Shown one piece after another: positions 46,401 through 54,183 of a stretch of 64,000 bases of DNA. A program made the position numbers and the translations under genes. The stretch lies in the NCBI GenBank assembly GCA_051747385.1, contig JBNJGB010000001.1, forward strand, positions 231,119-295,118, read 5' to 3'. The notes beneath the pieces were generated by a model. It had not been told where the DNA came from. It did no database searches and was given only the letters and a program-made list of their open reading frames with translations. The DNA is from JBNJGB01 sp051747385 (GTDB taxonomy: Bacteria; Myxococcota_A; UBA9042; PHBI01; JACKFB01). How positions within the stretch are numbered: the first letter of the stretch is position 1; each line of letters begins with the position of its first letter.

Positions 46401-47619
46401 TCTTCTTGCGGCGCTCCAGGGCCTCCTCCAGGGCCTTCGCCCGGGCCTTCTCCTGGGCGAGGGCCTCCTCGGCCGCCTTGCGCCGCTTCTTCTCCAGCGC
46501 CAGCTTGCGCTCGTTGGCGTCCCGAAGGCGCGCCTCCGCCTGGGCCTGGGCCAGGCGGGCCTCCTCCAGGGCCTCCTTGGTGTCCTTCAGGGTGGAATTG
46601 GCGTCCGCCAGCGCGTCATCCTTCGCCTCCAGCTCCTCCTCGAGCTTCGCGAGCTTCTTCGCCTGCCCGGCGCGCCGCGCCTCCTCGACCCGCTGGGCCG
46701 TGAGCTTGCGCTGCCGGGCGGCCTCCGCGGCGGCCTCGGCGGCCTCCCGCTCCTCCTCGGCGCGCTTCGTCGCCGCCCGCATGGCGGCCAGCCGCGCCTT
46801 CTCGTGGGCGAGCGCCTCCTCCGTGGCCTCCTTCAGGGCCGCGGCCTGCTCCCGCTCCTGCTCCAGGGCCTTCTTGCGGGCCTGCTCGGCGCGGACGGCG
46901 CGCGCCAGCGCCTCGGCCTTCGCCTTCTCCAGCTCTCGGGCCTCCTCGAGCTCCTGGAGCTGCCCCGTGACCTTGTCGGCCTCCTGCCTCGCCGCCTCGC
47001 TCAGGCGCTGGGCCTCCGCGCGGGCCTCCTTCACCTGCGTGGCGAGCCGCTCCTCCCGCTTTCGGGCCGCCTCGGCCTTGTCGCGGAGGGTCTCCTCCTG
47101 CTTCCGCGCCGCCTTGAGGTCCGCCAGCAGCTTCTTCTCTCGCGCGACCGCCTGCTCGACCCGCTTCGCCTCCGCCTTCGCCGTCTCCAGCCTCAGATCC
47201 GGGCGGGTGCGCGACGTGCCGTCGACCATCAGGCGGATCGTCGAGCCCTTCGTGTCGATGTCGTAGGAGGCCTCCCGCTCGAACTCCACGACGATGCGGC
47301 CCACCGGCCCCATGTCGCCCGCGTACTGCAGGGCGTGGATGCGGCCCACCACTCCGTTGGAGACGTTCATGGACGCCTCGAGGGCGGAGACGTCCGCCCC
47401 GACGATGTCCACGAACAGCCGCGGCGGATCGGAGAGCTTGAAGACCGTGAACGTCGGCTTCGAGCGCGCCGCGATCTCCACGACGGTCTGGTCGGGCGCC
47501 TCTCGGACCTGGATGCCCTCGATCGCGTTCGCCGCGGCCGGCGTCGCCGACGCGGGGATCGCGACCGCCGCCAGCAGCGCGGCCAGGGCGAGCGGGGTGT
47601 GGAAGCGGTGGCGCGTCAT
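43402..47619 (-). CDS. pilQ: Type IV pilus secretin with a giant coiled-coil insertion between two AMIN domains
   Basis: The 1405-residue outer-membrane secretin is roughly twice the usual PilQ length. A signal peptide (ALAALLAAVAIPASA) is followed by a first AMIN domain (about residues 34-135). About 660 residues of Ala/Glu/Lys/Arg heptads follow (140-800), then a second AMIN domain (VVTDVAFDEADGG, about 806-900). The secretin parts are NLTIKDADIQHVLTFLAKEGGVNIV, secretin N repeats and the secretin core ending FLSKIPILGWFFQSKQ and ELLIFITPRI. The ring should be the exit pore for pili, with AMIN domains binding peptidoglycan. ATG 47619 has AGGAG upstream. The insertion is in frame and contains 18-bp tandem repeats near 45287-45330. 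Confidence 0.93.
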   Translation of the reverse strand: MTRHRFHTPLALAALLAAVAIPASATPAAANAIEGIQVREAPDQTVVEIAARSKPTFTVFKLSDPPRLFVDIVGADVSALEASMNVSNGVVGRIHALQYAGDMGPVGRIVVEFEREASYDIDTKGSTIRLMVDGTSRTRPDLRLETAKAEAKRVEQAVAREKKLLADLKAARKQEETLRDKAEAARKREERLATQVKEARAEAQRLSEAARQEADKVTGQLQELEEARELEKAKAEALARAVRAEQARKKALEQEREQAAALKEATEEALAHEKARLAAMRAATKRAEEEREAAEAAAEAARQRKLTAQRVEEARRAGQAKKLAKLEEELEAKDDALADANSTLKDTKEALEEARLAQAQAEARLRDANERKLALEKKRRKAAEEALAQEKARAKALEEALERRKKSEEARRAEELAEASQEAQRRLANLEDSLATQRKQVQEAQEQAEVEQARIALLKDQLATERSKLADLRKERKAEEKRLESVRSELGQVESRLADTQGKAEAAEARYHETLAALEDAERRETKDLAARKAEAARAQRAAEEARREAEAERQRFRELQDELASLEGRLSDAREKTAAVDEAYREKKAELAKLDAEKATKEKELEAKREELAEVTARADRARAEARKARGEADAAAKDLARAKEALEARESQAVDASQEAKRLRETAEAAREAAHEAKETADAEEARAAAAKAARAEAEARMAEAKAQRARAEARAAEAKREAKAATASRKAAIAEAKEDREAKRAALAREKKEREAHAAEAREAAEAREAAEAREAAEARKGAETEKAAEARKGAETEEAAKKGAVVTDVAFDEADGGPQVKIGLTGDASWDVVDRGPRRLELRLEGATIPRKLERSLDTSDFEGPVKLVSSFRSADRPGTVRVVVDLREGAEQDVERRGDALVWSFREKSAPTRRQVAEKKRGEPGNRKPPGVHAYPGLVAAQGGAVAGKSGGASRAEFLRNRRRERRKYTGKKINLTIKDADIQHVLTFLAKEGGVNIVASEDVSGQVTFHLENIPWDLALDMVLKTRGYDYVEEHGVYRVAPSDDIQQEFEKELKRKQTIEELKPMVVRFITVNYAGLEDVAEHITTVLSDNGTVSADKSTSTLIVKDTEEHVIAAEDIVRRLDVQLPQVLIEARIVEASSNWSRELGVQWGGNFTMSPAFGNPTGLAFPSIVGVSGGADDQTAPSEGLMSSNPNFAVNLPAAAGAGAGGALGLTLGSLGGAANLNLRLSAAEEDGEVKIVSAPKILTVDGEKASIRQGTSVPISVVSANGVNTQFFNAELKLEVETNTSPDGNIRLDLDITKNEPDFGQTSAQGAPTIQKKEATTSLLVRDGETTVIGGIFTRNTSWSKAKVPFLSKIPILGWFFQSKQQNDNRSELLIFITPRIANRRASLVSSGAE

Positions 47620-47691
47620 CGGGTGGGCTCCTGTGGGCTGCAATGCCCTGGAATCACTCACGGATTCCGCTACATACGATCCGTCCCAGGC

Positions 47692-47720
47692 ATGTTAGGA
47701 GCGGCCTCGCGGGCCGTCAA
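47692..47720 (-). promoter_or_regulatory. Candidate sigma-70 promoter of pilQ
   Basis: On the minus strand TTGACG (47715-47720) and TAACAT (47692-47697) are separated by exactly 17 bp. The -35 box matches five of six bases and the -10 box four of six. Transcription would start near 47685, 66 bases before the pilQ ATG. The 129-bp gap between pilP and pilQ is the largest in the operon, which supports an internal promoter. Confidence 0.6.
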
Positions 47721-47748
47721 AAAACGTCCCTCGCACGCCGGTGGCGGC

Positions 47749-48438
47749 TCAGGGCTCCTCCACCACGGGGGTGAGCGTGAACTCCTCCACCCGCCGCGCC
47801 TCGTCGGCCTCCAGCCCCACCTGCGAAGCCAGGTCGATGAAGGGTGGGCGGATGGTGAGCTTCACCGGCTCCTCCGAGTCCGGCTCCTGCACGACCACCA
47901 TGTACTGGGTGATGGACTCGACGATGCCCCCCTCGTCCCCCAGGCGGGTGTCCCGCTGGATGACGTAGGCCTGGCCCTTCGGATCGACCACCACGGCCTT
48001 GGGCACGGCCGTGCCGCTCATGATGACCTGCAGCGAGTACTCGGCGAGGGGATACTGCTGGAGCGGCCCGCGGGGCTCCTCCTCCTCCTCCTCGACGGTG
48101 GCCGCGGCCTCGTCCTCCTCCTCCTCGATGGCCGGGCGAGGGATCCACTCGGTGACCTGCGGCTCGAACGCGTCCTTCGGCGTGGTGTGCTTCTGCTCCA
48201 GGAACTTCTGAAAGTGCGGCTCGATGAGGTCCCACTTGGGGTTTTCGAGCTGCACGCTCACCATCCCCTCCGGGACCTCGGGCTCGTCGGAGCCGCCCGC
48301 CTTCTGCGAGCTGGGCCGGTTCTGGCGGGGATCGGGCGGGCGCTCCATCACCCGGTCCTCCGAGCACCCGGCGAGGAGGGAAGCGACCGCGCCGAGGAGC
48401 AGCAGCGCTCGGACGCTCGTGATGACAATTCGTCGCAT
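47749..48438 (-). CDS. pilP: Type IV pilus alignment-complex lipoprotein PilP
   Basis: The 229-residue lipoprotein has a signal ending VASLLAGC (Cys25), a disordered acidic middle and a beta-sandwich C-terminal domain. That domain (PLAEYSLQVIMSGTAVPKAV, VDPKGQAYVIQRDTRLGDEGG) follows PilP. In other bacteria PilP links the inner-membrane PilN/PilO dimer to PilQ. The middle carries two runs of Glu (EEEEDE and EEEEEEP), unusual for the family. Its order after pilO and before pilQ agrees with the role. Confidence 0.9.
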   Translation of the reverse strand: MRRIVITSVRALLLLGAVASLLAGCSEDRVMERPPDPRQNRPSSQKAGGSDEPEVPEGMVSVQLENPKWDLIEPHFQKFLEQKHTTPKDAFEPQVTEWIPRPAIEEEEDEAAATVEEEEEEPRGPLQQYPLAEYSLQVIMSGTAVPKAVVVDPKGQAYVIQRDTRLGDEGGIVESITQYMVVVQEPDSEEPVKLTIRPPFIDLASQVGLEADEARRVEEFTLTPVVEEP

Positions 48439-48468
48439 GATGAGGGTCGTCCTCCGCGTGTCGAGCAG

Positions 48469-49239
48469 CTATCGTCGGCGCTGGCGGCGGCGGCGCTTGC
48501 GGTCCTGGCGCTCCTCGGCGCTCAGCAGCTCGCCCGTGTAGCTGTAGGCGTTCACCGTGAAGTTGGCGGTGATCTTCATCCGCTCCACGGTCTGCTCGTA
48601 GCGTTCCAGCTTTTGGAGAAACTGCTCGGCCGGGGACAGGCCCTCGCGGCGCTGCGCCTGGCGGGCGCCGGCCGCCCGCCCCGTGGCCCTGGCGAACGCC
48701 TCCGCGCCGCTTCCGGGCCCGTCCTTCATCTGCCTGCGGACCGGGATGGCCTCCAGCTCGAGGTCCTCGACGGTCATCATCCGCATGCCGGGCTGGGCCA
48801 GCGCGTCGAAGAAGGAGACGACCACCGGGAAGGAGCCCTCCACCTCCATCTTGACCGGGATGATGTCCACGTAGTCGTCCGGTCGCCGCTCCGTTTTCTT
48901 GAACATGTTGATCTTCAGGCCGCGCTCGTCGGCCTGGCGCTTGATGGAGGTGATGAGCGCCGGGATCTTCTCCTCTTCGGGCAGGAGCGCCTTGTTGACC
49001 GCGAGCTGCTCCTGCAGCTCCGCCTCCTCGGCCTCCAGGTCCCGCAGCAGCTCCCCGCCGCCGTACTTGTCGAGCTGGGCCTTCTTGGTCTGCGCCTGGC
49101 GCAGCCGCGTCTGGGCGGCCGTGATGCGCGACTCCGCGTCGCTGATGAGCAGGAAGTAGAACAGGCCGGCCACGGCCGCCATCGCGAGGAAGACGATGAG
49201 GGCCTTCTGGGGCGTCGGCAGGGCCTCGAAGCGATCCAT
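48469..49239 (-). CDS. pilO: Type IV pilus alignment-complex protein PilO
   Basis: The 256-residue bitopic protein has one membrane helix (ALIVFLAMAAVAGLFYFLLI, about residues 13-32) and a coiled-coil segment (about 36-90). A ferredoxin-like periplasmic domain has INMFKKTERRPDDYVDIIPV and EGSFPVVVSFFDALAQ, typical of PilO. About 75 extra C-terminal residues are strongly basic (QDRKRRRRQRRR at the end), longer than most relatives. It pairs with PilN. The ATG follows the pilN stop directly with no gap. Confidence 0.93.
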   Translation of the reverse strand: MDRFEALPTPQKALIVFLAMAAVAGLFYFLLISDAESRITAAQTRLRQAQTKKAQLDKYGGGELLRDLEAEEAELQEQLAVNKALLPEEEKIPALITSIKRQADERGLKINMFKKTERRPDDYVDIIPVKMEVEGSFPVVVSFFDALAQPGMRMMTVEDLELEAIPVRRQMKDGPGSGAEAFARATGRAAGARQAQRREGLSPAEQFLQKLERYEQTVERMKITANFTVNAYSYTGELLSAEERQDRKRRRRQRRR

Positions 49240-49983
49240 CTACTTGCCCTCCTCGCCAGCCTGGCCGCCGGCCTCGGAGGCCTCGGCGATCACGTCCTTG
49301 ATCTCGGGCGGGATCTCCTCGGAGTGCAGCTTCAGCTCACCCCCGGGGTCGTAGTTGATGAACGCTTCCGCCTCGAACTCGACGAGCTCCACGTCCGGGA
49401 AGTCGGGGTCGGTGATGACCTTCTGGACCACCGGATCGATGAAGACGAAGTAGATGCCGCTCTCCAGTCGGCGGTAGAACTCGGCGACGTCCTCGTGGCT
49501 CCGCGCGTGGCCCTTGATGGTGAGCCAGTTGTGGACCTGGTCCAGCTCGGTGATCCACAGGTTGTCCGTGTCCCAGCCGGAGGCCCAGCCGGCGGCCTCC
49601 TGCGCCTGCAGCTCCTCGCGGTTGTAGAGGTTGTCCTCCTTCTTGGTGAGGACGTAGCTCAGGAACTTGAGCATCTCCGGCGGGCCGGTCTTCTCGTGCT
49701 TGAGCTTCTCGAAGACCAGGTTCTGCCGGGCGAGCTGGAGCTTGGCCTCCTCGCGCTGCTCCAGCTCCTTCTTGGCCTGCTCGAGGCGCTGCACCTCCTG
49801 CTCGGTCTTCTGGGCCAGGTTCATCTGGCTCGCCGCGTCGTCCTCGACGGCCTGGTACCAGAGGAACAGGCCCAGGACCTCGACGACGAGCACCAGCCCG
49901 ATGATGGCCAGCGTCCGCCGGCCCGACACCTTCCTCCGACCCTCCCTGGTCGGCAGGAGGTTGATGCGGATCATCCAGATCAT
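49240..49983 (-). CDS. pilN: Type IV pilus alignment-complex protein PilN
   Basis: The 247-residue bitopic protein begins MIWMIRINLLPTREGR, the canonical cytoplasmic PilN peptide that binds PilM. One membrane helix (LAIIGLVLVVEVLGLFLWY), a coiled coil and a periplasmic domain (NLWITELDQVHNWLTIKGHA) follow. I chose ATG 49983, with GGGGAG seven bases upstream; a GTG at 50037 would overlap pilM but adds 18 unrelated residues. About 60 acidic C-terminal residues exceed the usual length. Confidence 0.92.
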   Translation of the reverse strand: MIWMIRINLLPTREGRRKVSGRRTLAIIGLVLVVEVLGLFLWYQAVEDDAASQMNLAQKTEQEVQRLEQAKKELEQREEAKLQLARQNLVFEKLKHEKTGPPEMLKFLSYVLTKKEDNLYNREELQAQEAAGWASGWDTDNLWITELDQVHNWLTIKGHARSHEDVAEFYRRLESGIYFVFIDPVVQKVITDPDFPDVELVEFEAEAFINYDPGGELKLHSEEIPPEIKDVIAEASEAGGQAGEEGK

Positions 49984-50023
49984 GCCTCGACTCCCCGGCA
50001 CGAGCGGAGTTGGTCTACAGGAG

Positions 50024-51082
50024 TCATGACTTGTCACCCGACCTTCGGAGCCCCTGGCCGACGGCTACGGCCGCCACCGGCGCCATGCGCTGCAGCAGGT
50101 CCACGTCGAACTTGCGCGGGTCGATGATGATGTTCTTGAAGGGGTTCACCAGCTCCACCGGAACCTCGAGGCTCCGCTCGAGCGCCCGGATGAGCGGAGG
50201 GATCTGCGCCGAGCCCCCCGACAGGTAGATGCGGGAGATGTCGGCGTTGACCGTCGTGGCCGCGTAGAAGTCCAGGGAGCGCTGGACCTCCGTCACCAGC
50301 GTCTGGGAGGTCTTCTCGCTCAACAGCTGGACCTCGCGGGCGATGGTGCTGTTGGTGATGTTCCCCTCGCCCGCGGTCTTGTAGTGCTCCGCCTCCTCGT
50401 AGGAGACGTTGAGGTGCTTCTGGATCTCCTGGGTCAGCAGCCCGCCGCCCATGGAGATGTCGCGCGTGAAGGTCGTCACGCCGTTGGCGATGACGTTGAT
50501 GTTGATGGTGGACGCGCCCACGTTGACCAGGGCGATGGTCTCGTTGGGCGGGAAGCCGTAGTTCAGCTCGAACATGTTCTGGATGGCGAAGGTGTCCACG
50601 TCCACGACCATGGTCCGCAGCCCGGCCTCCGCCACCACGGACACGTAGTCGTGGATGACGTCCTTCTTGGCCGCCACCAACAGCACGTCCATCTGCCCCT
50701 GACCCGCCCTGGGGTTGACGATCTGGACGTCCACGTTGACGTCCTTGATGTCGAAGGGGATGTACTGCTCCGCCTCCCACTGGATGGACTCGTCCAGCTC
50801 GTCGGCGGTCATCTCGGGCAGGCTGATCTTCTTGATGATGACCGAGTGACCCGAGATGGACACGCAGACGTCCTTGTTCCGGATCCGATTCGCCCCCACC
50901 AGCTCCTTGATCTTCTCCACGATGGCCGTGAAGTTCATGAGGGCGCCGTCGACGACCGCCTCCGGCGGGAGCATGGCCATATCGAAGGCCTGGAGGTTGA
51001 CGCCTTTGCGATCCTCCTTGAGCTGGATGATCTTGATGGAGCTGGAGCCGATGTCCAACCCGATGGCGTTCTTCGAAGCCAT
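50024..51082 (-). CDS. pilM: Type IV pilus actin-like ATPase PilM
   Basis: The 352-residue cytoplasmic actin-fold protein has phosphate 1 NAIGLDIGSSSIKIIQLKE, adenosine-region motifs (IYLSGGSAQIPPLI) and SIQWEAEQYIPFDIKDVNVD, typical of PilM. It forms the cytoplasmic ring bound to the PilN N-terminus and connects to the motor platform. It is the first gene of the pilMNOPQ operon. It is divergent from an NtrC-type regulator, 150 bp away. I see no convincing promoter in that gap. Confidence 0.95.
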   Translation of the reverse strand: MASKNAIGLDIGSSSIKIIQLKEDRKGVNLQAFDMAMLPPEAVVDGALMNFTAIVEKIKELVGANRIRNKDVCVSISGHSVIIKKISLPEMTADELDESIQWEAEQYIPFDIKDVNVDVQIVNPRAGQGQMDVLLVAAKKDVIHDYVSVVAEAGLRTMVVDVDTFAIQNMFELNYGFPPNETIALVNVGASTININVIANGVTTFTRDISMGGGLLTQEIQKHLNVSYEEAEHYKTAGEGNITNSTIAREVQLLSEKTSQTLVTEVQRSLDFYAATTVNADISRIYLSGGSAQIPPLIRALERSLEVPVELVNPFKNIIIDPRKFDVDLLQRMAPVAAVAVGQGLRRSGDKS

Positions 51083-51232
51083 GGTCCTGCGCGGCCTCCG
51101 GTGGTCATGAAGACGAGACGACCGATACGTCGACTAGACGACCTCGACGGGGGTCCGTAACAGGTCCCCCGCCGTTTTCGTTTCGCTGCCCCCTCCCGAT
51201 GCCTCCCCCCCACCACCCACCCGGGAGTCCCC

Positions 51233-52612
51233 TTGTCCCTCCGCGTCCTCATCATCGACGACGAGCAGCCCTTCGCGGAGATGCTCGACGCCATGCTCAC
51301 GAAGGCTGGCTACGAGACCACCATGGCCTTCGACGGGGAGGCGGGCCTGGGCCTTCTCGCCGGCGAGCGCTTCGACCTGACCCTGTGCGACATGAAGATG
51401 CCGCGGATGAACGGCCTGGAGTTCCTCGACGCCATGAAGGAGCGCGGGCTGGCGTCCACGGTCATCACCATGAGCGCCTTCGGCACCATCGACCTGGCCA
51501 TCGAGGCGCTGCGGCGGGGGGCGTACGACTACATCTCGAAGCCCTTCAAGCGCGACGAGATCGTCCTCACCCTGCGGAAGGCCGAGGAGCGCGAGCAGCT
51601 GCGCGCGCGGGTGGCGGAGCTGGAGGACCGGGTGGCGGCGCTGGACGCCTTGGAGGAGGGCGACAAGCCCCTGCTCGGCGACAGCGAGCCCATGCGCAAG
51701 CTCAAGCGCATGCTCGGCAAGGTGGCCGCCTACTCCACGACGGTCCTGATCACCGGCGAGTCGGGCACCGGCAAGGAGCTGGTGGCGCGAGGCATCCACT
51801 CGAGCGGGCCGCGGGCGCAGCAGCCCTTCGTGGCCGTCAACTGCGGCGCCATCCCGGAGACCCTGCTGGAGTCGGAGCTGTTCGGCCACGTGAAGGGCGC
51901 GTTCACGGACGCCCACGCGGACAAGCCCGGCCTGTTCGTGGAGGCCGACGGCGGGACGCTGCTCCTGGACGAGGTGGGCGAGCTGCCGCCCTCCCTCCAG
52001 GTGGGCCTGCTGCGGGTCCTTCAGGAGGGCGAGATCCGGCCCGTGGGCTCCGCGCGGAGCCGCACGGTGGACGTGCGCGTCGTCGCCGCGACCCATCGGG
52101 ACCTGAACGAGATGGTGGAGGACGGCGAGTTCCGCGAGGACCTCTTCTATCGGCTGAACGTGCTTCCCATCCACGTCCCGCCGCTCCGGGAGCGCACCAG
52201 CGACATCCCGCTGCTGACCCGCCACATCCTGGAGCGCATCGCCCAGCGCATGGGCATGCCCCGGAGCACGGTCTCGCCCCAGGCCATGAAGGTCCTGATG
52301 GGCTACCCGTGGCCCGGCAACGTGCGAGAGCTGGAGAACGTGCTCGAGCGGGCCATGGTCCTCAGCGACGGCGACGTCATCCACCCGGAGGACCTCCCGG
52401 AGCACCTCCAGGACGCCCGCGACCCGGTGCAGGCCTGGCTGGCCAGCGGCGAGCTGAGCGTGAAGAAGGCGTGCGCCTTCATCGAGCGCGAGCTGATCAA
52501 GCGGGCCCTCGAGGAGACGAGCGGCAACCGCACCCACGCGGCGAAGCTGCTGGAGATCAGCCACCGCGCCCTGCTCTACAAGCTCAAGGACTACGGACTG
52601 ACGGACTTGTGA
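51233..52612 (+). CDS. NtrC-family sigma-54 response regulator next to the pil operon
   Basis: The 459-residue protein has a receiver domain (IIDDEQPF, phospho-acceptor Asp53 in LTLCDMKMP, Lys in SKPFKRDE). An AAA+ domain follows, with Walker A GESGTGKE at 175-182, GAFTDA at 222-227 and LLDEVGELP. The C-terminal Fis helix-turn-helix is GNRTHAAKLLEISHRALLYKL. It starts at TTG behind GGGAG; no ATG gives a complete receiver. The loop reads GAFTDA rather than GAFTGA, a known variant. Position beside pilMNOPQ suggests a PilR-like role, with the kinase at 54172-55746 as possible partner. Its stop overlaps the glycosyltransferase gene. Confidence 0.92.
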   Translation: MSLRVLIIDDEQPFAEMLDAMLTKAGYETTMAFDGEAGLGLLAGERFDLTLCDMKMPRMNGLEFLDAMKERGLASTVITMSAFGTIDLAIEALRRGAYDYISKPFKRDEIVLTLRKAEEREQLRARVAELEDRVAALDALEEGDKPLLGDSEPMRKLKRMLGKVAAYSTTVLITGESGTGKELVARGIHSSGPRAQQPFVAVNCGAIPETLLESELFGHVKGAFTDAHADKPGLFVEADGGTLLLDEVGELPPSLQVGLLRVLQEGEIRPVGSARSRTVDVRVVAATHRDLNEMVEDGEFREDLFYRLNVLPIHVPPLRERTSDIPLLTRHILERIAQRMGMPRSTVSPQAMKVLMGYPWPGNVRELENVLERAMVLSDGDVIHPEDLPEHLQDARDPVQAWLASGELSVKKACAFIERELIKRALEETSGNRTHAAKLLEISHRALLYKLKDYGLTDL

Positions 52613-54183
52613 TCTCCCTCCCTCGGCGGGCCCTGGCCTGGAGCGGCCTCGGGGTGGCGCTCCTGCTGGGAGCCAACCTCCTGGCGTTCGCCCTCCTCCA
52701 TCCGCTGGACGACGCCTTCATCGCCTTCCGCTACTCCCGGCACCTGGCGCAGGGCCACGGGGCCGTGTTCAACGTCGGGCAGTACGTCGAGGGCTACTCG
52801 AGCCCCCTGTGGGTGTGGCTCATGGCCCCTGTCATTGACGCCGGGCTCGATCCGGTGGTGGTGGCGACCTGGCTCGGCGGCCTCGCGGCCGTGGGGTGCG
52901 CGGTGGTGGCCGGCGCGCTGGCCGTGACGCTCGGCGCGGGTCCGGGGGGAGCCCTCGTCGCCGCCGGGCTGATGGCGGTCGCCCCCTCGGTGGGCCAGCA
53001 TGCCGCCAACGGCCTGGAGACCACCACCTTCGCGCTCCTCGTCTCCTCGGTCCTGCTCGTCCTCCTGCGGTGGCCGCGACGTATGGGGCTCCTGGCCGCG
53101 CTGGCGCTCGCCGCGACGGTCACGCGTCCAGAGGGTGTCGCCGTGGCCCTCGGCGCCTTCGCCTGGTCGGGGCTGCGTCGTGCGCGCACGGACGGTCCGG
53201 GCTCCGGCCGTCTGCTCGCAGCGCTCGGCCTCTTCCTCGCCGGCGTGGGCGCGCTCCTCGCGTGGCGCTGGAGCACCTACGGGGAGCTGCTCCCCAACAC
53301 CTGGTACGCCAAGTCCGACGACCTCTCCTTCCGCCTGTCACACGGCCTCGGGTACCTCGCGGAGAGCACCTGGCGTTCGTGGTTCGGGCTCGCCGTGGTG
53401 GTCGCGACGTTCCGCGCCGTCCGTGAGGCGCGGCGGCACGGGCTCTTCGGGCCCCCGTCGGTGCCCGCCCTCGCCTTCCTCGCGGGCTGGTGCGCCATCG
53501 TCCTCTGGGAGGGCGGCGACTACTTCCACGGCTTCCGCTTCCTCCTGCCGGCGATGCCGATCGCGGCAGGGTTCGTAGGCCTGGCGGCCACCCGGTTGGC
53601 GGCCACCGATCGCACGATCCCGGCCGCCGCGCTCGTCGCCCTCGGCGTAGGGCCGGCCGCCACGGCGTGGCCGCACGCACGCCACGAGGCCGTGGTCCAG
53701 TCCAACCTCGTCGAGTCCTGGTCGCTCATCGGGCGGACGCTGGCCGAGCGGGCGCCGGCGGATCGCGCGGTCGCCACCTCCCCCATCGGTGCGATCGGCT
53801 GGTACAGCGGCCTGGAGACGATCGACATCCTGGGCCTGACCGATGCGCACATCGCCAGGGTCGAGCCGGATCGCGACATCCGCATACCGGCCCACCGGAA
53901 GCACGACGCCGACCACGTGATGGACCTGCGTCCGGATTACCTCGTGGTGTCCAACGGCCTGGTCTCGCGCACGCCCGCGACCGAGCGTCCCCGCGAGCGG
54001 GACCTCCAGTACGAGGAGGACCTCTACGAGCACGCCGCCTTCGACGACTACGTGCTCCGGCACCTGCCGCTCGGCGACGACCTGTGGCTCGCACTGTACG
54101 TGCGCCGGGACCTGCCCGAGGCGGATCGGTGGCGCCTCCGGCCCGCTCGAGCCGAGCCGACGGGCGAGCCGTCAGGAGGATGA
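52609..54183 (+). CDS. GT-C membrane glycosyltransferase, arabinofuranosyltransferase-like
   Basis: The 524-residue protein has about ten membrane helices. The first periplasmic loop carries DDAFIAFRYSRHLAQGHG followed by GQYVEGYSSPLWVW, the DD motif and VEGYSS pattern of polyprenol-dependent GT-C enzymes related to mycobacterial AftB. It would move a sugar from a lipid carrier onto an envelope glycan or protein. A C-terminal periplasmic domain of about 170 residues follows (RAVATSPIGAIGWYSGLETI). The GTG start overlaps the regulator stop (GTGA). The acceptor is unknown; pilin or surface polysaccharide are possibilities. Confidence 0.82.
   Translation: MISLPRRALAWSGLGVALLLGANLLAFALLHPLDDAFIAFRYSRHLAQGHGAVFNVGQYVEGYSSPLWVWLMAPVIDAGLDPVVVATWLGGLAAVGCAVVAGALAVTLGAGPGGALVAAGLMAVAPSVGQHAANGLETTTFALLVSSVLLVLLRWPRRMGLLAALALAATVTRPEGVAVALGAFAWSGLRRARTDGPGSGRLLAALGLFLAGVGALLAWRWSTYGELLPNTWYAKSDDLSFRLSHGLGYLAESTWRSWFGLAVVVATFRAVREARRHGLFGPPSVPALAFLAGWCAIVLWEGGDYFHGFRFLLPAMPIAAGFVGLAATRLAATDRTIPAAALVALGVGPAATAWPHARHEAVVQSNLVESWSLIGRTLAERAPADRAVATSPIGAIGWYSGLETIDILGLTDAHIARVEPDRDIRIPAHRKHDADHVMDLRPDYLVVSNGLVSRTPATERPRERDLQYEEDLYEHAAFDDYVLRHLPLGDDLWLALYVRRDLPEADRWRLRPARAEPTGEPSGG

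Noticed and set aside
44806..50127. A 1773-codon open frame on the plus strand across the pil operon
   Set aside because: It is the antisense shadow of pilQPON; very high GC leaves few stops. The minus-strand genes have clear family motifs and ribosome sites, while the plus-strand product is a low-complexity Leu/Arg/Gly string.
51083..51232. Sigma-54 promoter between pilM and the NtrC-type regulator
   Set aside because: GG and GC dinucleotides occur but with nine instead of ten intervening bases and poor surrounding match.
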